A stretch of DNA of 64,000 nt from Nocardioidaceae bacterium UBA4001 (GTDB lineage Bacteria > Actinomycetota > Actinomycetes > Propionibacteriales > Nocardioidaceae): assembly GCA_002384855.1 (NCBI GenBank), contig DGBP01000010.1, forward strand, positions 2,801 to 66,800, written 5' to 3'. Positions 59,618 to 64,000 of the stretch are shown here, in pieces (the stretch's first letter is position 1; every line of letters starts with the position of its first letter). The notes beneath the pieces are model-generated. The model did not search any database, had not been told where the DNA came from, and saw only the letters and a list, made by a program, of their open reading frames with translations. Position numbers and translations under genes: made by a program.

Positions 59618-62218
59618 GTGTCGACACCCACCACCTCCCGCCGCCCCGGGTTCCGTGACTGGCCGCGGTGGGGCCGGCTCTCGGCGCTCGTCGCGGCGGG
59701 GGTTGCGCTCCTACTCGTCGCCGGTCTCGTCGCCGCGGTGACCGTCGTACGACGGCCGTTCCCCACCGTCGAGGGGCAGGTCGAGGTGCCCGGTCTGGGC
59801 GCCGAGGTCGAGGTGTTCCGGGACGCCCACGGCATCCCGCAGGTCTACGCCGACGACGCCGACGACCTCTTCTACGCGCAGGGGTTCGTGCACGCCCAGG
59901 ACCGGTTCTTCGAGATGGACTTCCGGCGGCACGTCACCGCCGGACGGCTCTCGGAGCTGCTCGGGCGCGACGCCCTCGAGACCGACATGTACATCCGTGC
60001 GATGGGCTGGCGGCGGGTCGCCGCGCAGGAGCTGTCCCTGCTCAGCGCCGACACCATCGACTACCTCGAGGCCTACAGCGCCGGCGTCAACGCCTACCTG
60101 GGGTCGCACTCACCGGGGGAGATGGCGCTGGAGTACTCCGTGCTGGCCCTCAACGGCCTGGACTACGTCCCCGAGGAGTGGACGCCCGTGGACTCGGTGG
60201 CCTGGCTGAAGGCCATGGCGTGGGACCTGCGCGGCAACATGACCGAGGAGATCGACCGCGCGATCATGTCGGTCAACCACGAGCGGAGCGACATCGAGAC
60301 GCTCTACCCCGACTACCCCTTCGCGCGGCACGAGCCGATCGTGAAGCAGGGCGCCGTCGTCGACCGGGTCTTCGAGCAGGAGGCCAGCCCCGGTGACACC
60401 CGGCGCCCGACCCGCCCGCCGGTGAACGCTGCCACGGCACGCGCGCTCGAGCGGCTGAACGCGGGCCTGCGCGACATGCCCGACCTCGTCGGCAAGGGGC
60501 AGGGCATCGGCAGCAACGGCTGGGTGGTGTCGGGCGACCGCAGCACCACCGGCGAGCCGATCCTCGCCAACGACCCGCACCTTGGCCTGTCCGTCCCGGG
60601 CATCTGGTACCAGATGGGCCTGCACTGCACCGAGGTCAGCGAGTCGTGCCCCTTCGACGTCTCCGGGTTCACGTTCTCCGGCATGCCGGGGGTGGTGATC
60701 GGCCACAACCAGCAGATCGCCTGGGGCTTCACCAACCTCGGTCCGGACGTCGTCGACCTGTACCTCGAGAAGGTCGAGGGCAAGGACTACGTGTACGACG
60801 GCCGACGGCGTCCGCTGCGCATGCGCGACGAGACGATCAGGGTGCAGGGGGAGGACCCGGTCACCTTCACCGTGCGGTCGACGAGGCACGGGCCGCTGCT
60901 CTCCGACGTCTCGCACCAGCTCAGCAGGGTCGGCGCCAACGCGAACGTCGCCCTCGGGGCGCCGGACCGCGGCAACGGCTACGGCGTGGCCCTGTCATGG
61001 ACCGCGCTGACCCCGTCGCGCACCGCCGACGCGATCTTCATGATCGACCGGGCGACGAGCTGGGACGAGTTCCGCAGCGCCGCACGCGAGTTCGCCGCGC
61101 CCTCGCAGAACATGGTGTACGCCGACCGCGCCGGCCACATCGGCTACCAGGCTCCCGGCCTGATCCCGATCCGGAAGTCCGGGCACGCAGGCGACTACCC
61201 GGCCGAGGGGTGGCTCCCCGAGAACGACTGGACCGGGGAGTACGTCCCCTTCGAGGCGCTGCCTACCGTGTTCGACCCCGACGACGGTCTGGTGGCCACG
61301 GCCAACCAGGCCGTCGTCGACACCTCGACATACCCCTTCTACCTCGGCGACTCGTGGTCCTACGGCTACCGCAGCCAGCGGATCGTGCAGCTGCTCGAGC
61401 GCAAGGACAAGCTCGGTGTCGGGGACATGGCGGCCCTGCAGCTCGACAGCCGCAACGGGTTCGCACCGACCTTCGTGCCCTACCTCCTCGACGTGTTCCT
61501 CCCGTCGCAGTACCTCTCGGCCGGCCAGCGCCTCCTCGAGGGGTGGAACTACCAGCAGGGTCCGGACTCGGCGGCGGCCGCCTACTACAACGCCGTGTGG
61601 CGGCAGACGCTCGCACTGACCTTCCACGACCAGCTGCAGGAGTCGGTCTGGCCCGACGGCGGCGACCGGTGGTTCGAGGTGATGCGAGGGCTCCTTGCCG
61701 ACCCGGACAACCCGTGGTGGGACGACGTGGAGACCGAGACGGTGGTCGAGACCCGCGACGACATCCTCTACCAGGCGATGGCGCAGGCCCGTGACGAGCT
61801 CGTGCGGACCCAGGCGCGTCGTACCGTCGAGTGGACCTGGGGCCACCACCACCGGATGAACCTCGAGAACCAGACCGTCGGGCAGTCCGACATCGGGCTG
61901 GTGAAGTGGCTGTTCAACCGGGGCGGCTACGAGGTCGGCGGCGGCGACTCGATCGTGAACGCCACCGGCTGGACCGCGCCGGACGGGTACGACGTGGACT
62001 GGGCCCCCTCGATGCGCATGGTGGTCTCGATGGCCGACCTCGACGACTCCCGATGGGTCAACCTCACCGGCGTCTCCGGGCACCCGTTCAGCCGCAACTA
62101 CGTCGACCAGACCGACCTGTGGGTCGAGGGGCGGACGATGCCGTGGCTGTTCTCGCGGGAGCGCCTGGAGGAGACGGCCGAGCACACGCTCACGCTGGTC
62201 CCCGCGGAAGGCGAGTGA
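59618..62218 (+). CDS. Penicillin acylase family protein (Ntn hydrolase)
   Basis: An 866-residue precursor. A signal anchor (LSALVAAGVALLLVAGLVAAVTV) precedes the alpha chain, and a spacer of about 30 residues ends at GIGSNGWVVSGD. There the nucleophile serine (about residue 299) becomes the N-terminus of the beta chain after autocleavage. ILANDPHLGL and the late NYVDQTDLW are typical. The enzyme deacylates amides such as N-acyl-homoserine lactones, lipopeptides or beta-lactams outside the cell. Either GTG 59618 or ATG 59609 starts it. A CACAAT box fits a leaderless GTG. Confidence 0.9.
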   Translation: MSTPTTSRRPGFRDWPRWGRLSALVAAGVALLLVAGLVAAVTVVRRPFPTVEGQVEVPGLGAEVEVFRDAHGIPQVYADDADDLFYAQGFVHAQDRFFEMDFRRHVTAGRLSELLGRDALETDMYIRAMGWRRVAAQELSLLSADTIDYLEAYSAGVNAYLGSHSPGEMALEYSVLALNGLDYVPEEWTPVDSVAWLKAMAWDLRGNMTEEIDRAIMSVNHERSDIETLYPDYPFARHEPIVKQGAVVDRVFEQEASPGDTRRPTRPPVNAATARALERLNAGLRDMPDLVGKGQGIGSNGWVVSGDRSTTGEPILANDPHLGLSVPGIWYQMGLHCTEVSESCPFDVSGFTFSGMPGVVIGHNQQIAWGFTNLGPDVVDLYLEKVEGKDYVYDGRRRPLRMRDETIRVQGEDPVTFTVRSTRHGPLLSDVSHQLSRVGANANVALGAPDRGNGYGVALSWTALTPSRTADAIFMIDRATSWDEFRSAAREFAAPSQNMVYADRAGHIGYQAPGLIPIRKSGHAGDYPAEGWLPENDWTGEYVPFEALPTVFDPDDGLVATANQAVVDTSTYPFYLGDSWSYGYRSQRIVQLLERKDKLGVGDMAALQLDSRNGFAPTFVPYLLDVFLPSQYLSAGQRLLEGWNYQQGPDSAAAAYYNAVWRQTLALTFHDQLQESVWPDGGDRWFEVMRGLLADPDNPWWDDVETETVVETRDDILYQAMAQARDELVRTQARRTVEWTWGHHHRMNLENQTVGQSDIGLVKWLFNRGGYEVGGGDSIVNATGWTAPDGYDVDWAPSMRMVVSMADLDDSRWVNLTGVSGHPFSRNYVDQTDLWVEGRTMPWLFSRERLEETAEHTLTLVPAEGE

Positions 62219-62783
62219 CCCCGCTGGGCGTGACCGCCGCCGTCACCGGGCGGTCGTGCGGCTCGACCGGCACCTCGTCGAGCAGCTCCTCCTCGTAGAG
62301 GAGCGTGCACACGAACGTGCCGACCGGGACCCGTGACAGCGCCCGGTCGTAGGACCCGCCGCCCCGGCCGAGCCGGAGGCCACGGCGGTCCACGGCGAGG
62401 CCCGGGCAGAGCACGACGTCCGCGGTGGCCACCGCCTCCGGGCCGAGCCTGGGTCCGGTCGGCTCGAGGAGGCCACGGCTCGCGGCGGCCAGGCCGTCCC
62501 GGCCGGTGTACACCGCCCAGTCGAGGTCGTTGTCGGGCAGCAGCACCGGCAGGACCACCCGCCTGCCCAGGGCGTGCAGCCGCTCGACGAGCGGGCCCGT
62601 CCCCGGCTCGTTGCCGAGGGAGACGTACGCCGCGACGGTCGCCGCCCGTCGTACCTCCGGGGTCGCCAGCAGGTGAGCAGCGATCGCCTCGGCGTCCTCC
62701 CGGGCGGCGCTCAACGGGTGGCGGCGCCGCGCGGTGAGCAGCCGGTCGCGCAACGCGAGCTTCTGCGTCGTGGGGTCGCCCAT
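62190..62783 (-). CDS. 5-formyltetrahydrofolate cyclo-ligase
   Basis: A 197-residue enzyme converting 5-formyl-THF to 5,10-methenyl-THF with ATP. It has the N-terminal KLALRDRLLTARR helix, VAAYVSLGNEPGT, VVLPVLLPDNDLDWAVY, DVVLCPGLAVDRRGLRLGRGGGSYDRAL with the phosphate/metal loop, and a C-terminal strand. It overlaps the penicillin acylase gene by 29 nt (convergent). It is divergent from the uridylyltransferase across a gap with duplicated 22-bp elements. Confidence 0.93.
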   Translation of the reverse strand: MGDPTTQKLALRDRLLTARRRHPLSAAREDAEAIAAHLLATPEVRRAATVAAYVSLGNEPGTGPLVERLHALGRRVVLPVLLPDNDLDWAVYTGRDGLAAASRGLLEPTGPRLGPEAVATADVVLCPGLAVDRRGLRLGRGGGSYDRALSRVPVGTFVCTLLYEEELLDEVPVEPHDRPVTAAVTPSGVTRLPRGPA

Positions 62784-62807
62784 GCCACGACGCTACCGGG
62801 GCCCGTT

Positions 62808-62891
62808 GCTTTCCCACGTTCACCTGGGACAGCGGCGCCTACCTCGTGGAATTTCACGCGGTAAGTACGGCTTTCCCACGTTCACCTGGGA
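62808..62891. repeat. Two identical 22-bp elements between divergent genes
   Basis: The same 22 bases occur at 62808-62829 and 62870-62891. Each contains TTTCCCA and TGGGA arms around CGTTCACC, that is, a partial palindrome. The second copy extends to TGGGAAA, completing the symmetry. Between them is CGTGGAATTTCACG, a near-perfect palindrome. This is the only intergenic stretch where the divergent promoters can lie, so these are probable operators of an unknown regulator. Confidence 0.75.
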
Positions 62892-62941
62892 AACCGACCC
62901 GTGTCGCCCGCGTCACAGCCCGGGCGCCTAGCATCGGGCAC

Positions 62942-64000
62942 ATGAGCGACCAGGGACTGCAGCAGGCCAGGGCGAAGATGGGGGCGGCCGGGGTCGACCC
63001 GGTCGCGATCGACGTGTTCGCCCACTACTACCGGCTGGTGGAGAGCGGCGAGACCGGGATGGTGCCGGAGTCGACGATCGACCCGCTCGACATGGAGTCG
63101 CTGGCCGACGTCGACGTGCCCGACGACGTCGCACACGAGGCGATCGGTACGACGGTCGTCATCAAGCTCAACGGAGGGCTCGGCACCTCCATGGGCATGG
63201 ACCGGGCGAAGTCGTTGCTCGAGGTCCGCGAGGGCCTGAGCTTCCTCGACATCATCGCCCGGCAGGTGCTCGCCCTGCGCCGCGAGCACGACGCGCGGCT
63301 ACCTCTGATCTTCATGGACAGCTTCCGCACCTCCGCCGACACGATGGCCGCACTGGCGCCGTACGCCGAGCTCGCCCTCGACGGGCTGCCTCTGGAGTTC
63401 CTGCAGAACAAGGAGCCCAAGCTCCGCGCAGACGACCTGACCCCGGTGTCGTGGGAGGCCGACCCCGACCTCGAGTGGTGCCCCCCGGGCCACGGCGACA
63501 TCTACACCGCGCTCCGGGGGACCGGCCTGCTCGACCGCCTGATCGAGGCCGGCTACACCCGGGCGTTCGTCTCCAACTCCGACAACCTCGGGGCCGTTCC
63601 CGACCCGCGGGTCGCGGGCTGGTTCGCCCGGTCCGGTGCCCCGTTCGCGATCGAGGCCGTGCGTCGCACCCCGTCGGACCGCAAGGGCGGCCACTTCGCC
63701 CGCCGGAGGTCCGACGGCCGGATCGTGCTGCGCGAGAGCGCCCAGACGCTCGAGGAGGACAAGGACGCGCTCGCCGACCTGTCCCGTCACCGGTTCACCA
63801 GCACCAACAACCTGTGGTTCGACCTGCGCGCCATGAAGGCCGAGCTCGACCGGCGCGACGGCATCCTGGGCCTGGCGATGATCAAGAACACGAAGACCGT
63901 CGACCCTGCGGACGCCGACAGCCCCGAGGTGATCCAGATCGAGACCGCGATGGGCGCGGCGATCGAGGTGTTCGACGGCGCCACGACCATCGAGGTGGGC
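62942..64000 (+). CDS. UTP-glucose-1-phosphate uridylyltransferase (UDPGP type), incomplete
   Basis: The first 353 codons of a gene that leaves the window. The eukaryotic-like UDPGP signature KLNGGLGTSMGMDRAKSLL is at about 80, FMDSFRTS near 123, LQNKEPKLR and WCPPGHGDIYTAL follow, and FVSNSDNLGA forms the sugar-nucleotide site. It makes UDP-glucose for envelope glycans and trehalose. TAGCAT 7 nt before the ATG predicts a leaderless mRNA. It is preceded by the duplicated 22-bp elements. The C-terminal beta-helix part is not visible. Confidence 0.93.
   Translation, partial: MSDQGLQQARAKMGAAGVDPVAIDVFAHYYRLVESGETGMVPESTIDPLDMESLADVDVPDDVAHEAIGTTVVIKLNGGLGTSMGMDRAKSLLEVREGLSFLDIIARQVLALRREHDARLPLIFMDSFRTSADTMAALAPYAELALDGLPLEFLQNKEPKLRADDLTPVSWEADPDLEWCPPGHGDIYTALRGTGLLDRLIEAGYTRAFVSNSDNLGAVPDPRVAGWFARSGAPFAIEAVRRTPSDRKGGHFARRRSDGRIVLRESAQTLEEDKDALADLSRHRFTSTNNLWFDLRAMKAELDRRDGILGLAMIKNTKTVDPADADSPEVIQIETAMGAAIEVFDGATTIEVG

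Overview
The window is a very GC-rich, densely packed chromosomal segment of an actinomycete. The gene content (XPB helicase with its helicase-associated partner, DUF3027, IdeR, an ACT-GNAT acetyltransferase, HelR, a DUF222 protein) and the many genes lacking a ribosome binding site, with a TAnnnT box about 7-8 nt before the start codon, suggest the Nocardioidaceae (Nocardioides-like). The family assignment is an inference from gene families, since no rRNA is present. I see no insertion sequence, prophage, CRISPR array or replication origin.

Layout. 1-4.3 kb: tail of an LD-carboxypeptidase, an HD phosphohydrolase, a small membrane protein candidate, an ACT-GNAT protein and HelR. 4.4-15.3 kb: the XPB neighbourhood (XPB helicase, CGNR zinc-finger protein, helicase-associated WYL protein, secreted subtilase, CspA-like protein, DUF3027, DUF2530, purine permease). 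15.4-22.2 kb: an ABC exporter pair, a MarR-MFS pair, a 29-residue membrane peptide, a methyltransferase and a surface propeller protein. 22.1-28.1 kb: serC, a GNAT enzyme, small membrane proteins, a membrane glycosyltransferase translationally coupled to citrate synthase, pdxH and a rhomboid protease. 28.14-28.40 kb: an unassigned, promoter-driven, strongly folded leader with a 12-codon peptide. 28.4-34.8 kb: alpha-glucosidase, thioesterase-like protein and photolyase, then divergent ideR and an ABC exporter. 34.7-46.5 kb: sirtuin, membrane and RTX-like secreted proteins, an isoaspartyl methyltransferase, DUF2277, a lipoprotein-type propeller, an enoyl-reductase-like protein, an OafA-type acyltransferase, a hydrolase, DUF72, a lipoate ligase relative and GNAT. 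46.6-49.4 kb: a DUF222 protein, a DUF6458-like protein and tRNA-Arg(CCT). 49.5-57 kb: DUF2784, a second membrane glycosyltransferase, an LCP protein, a Tat-exported amine oxidase, a secreted propeller protein that has lost its stop codon next to a relic of a PfpI gene, and a FUSC transporter. 57-64 kb: an epimerase-like reductase, mscL, a SAF-domain protein, FmdB, penicillin acylase, 5-formyl-THF cyclo-ligase and a UDPGP-type uridylyltransferase cut by the window edge.

Functional themes are DNA repair (XPB, photolyase), recovery of stalled RNA polymerase (HelR), metal and redox control (IdeR), cell-envelope assembly (LCP, two glycosyltransferases, acyltransferase, uridylyltransferase, carboxypeptidase) and central metabolism (serC, citA, pdxH, folate). 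The least explained stretches are the folded leader before the rhomboid gene, the decayed junction at 55.6 kb, and the repeat pairs before the uridylyltransferase and before the 33-kb ABC exporter.
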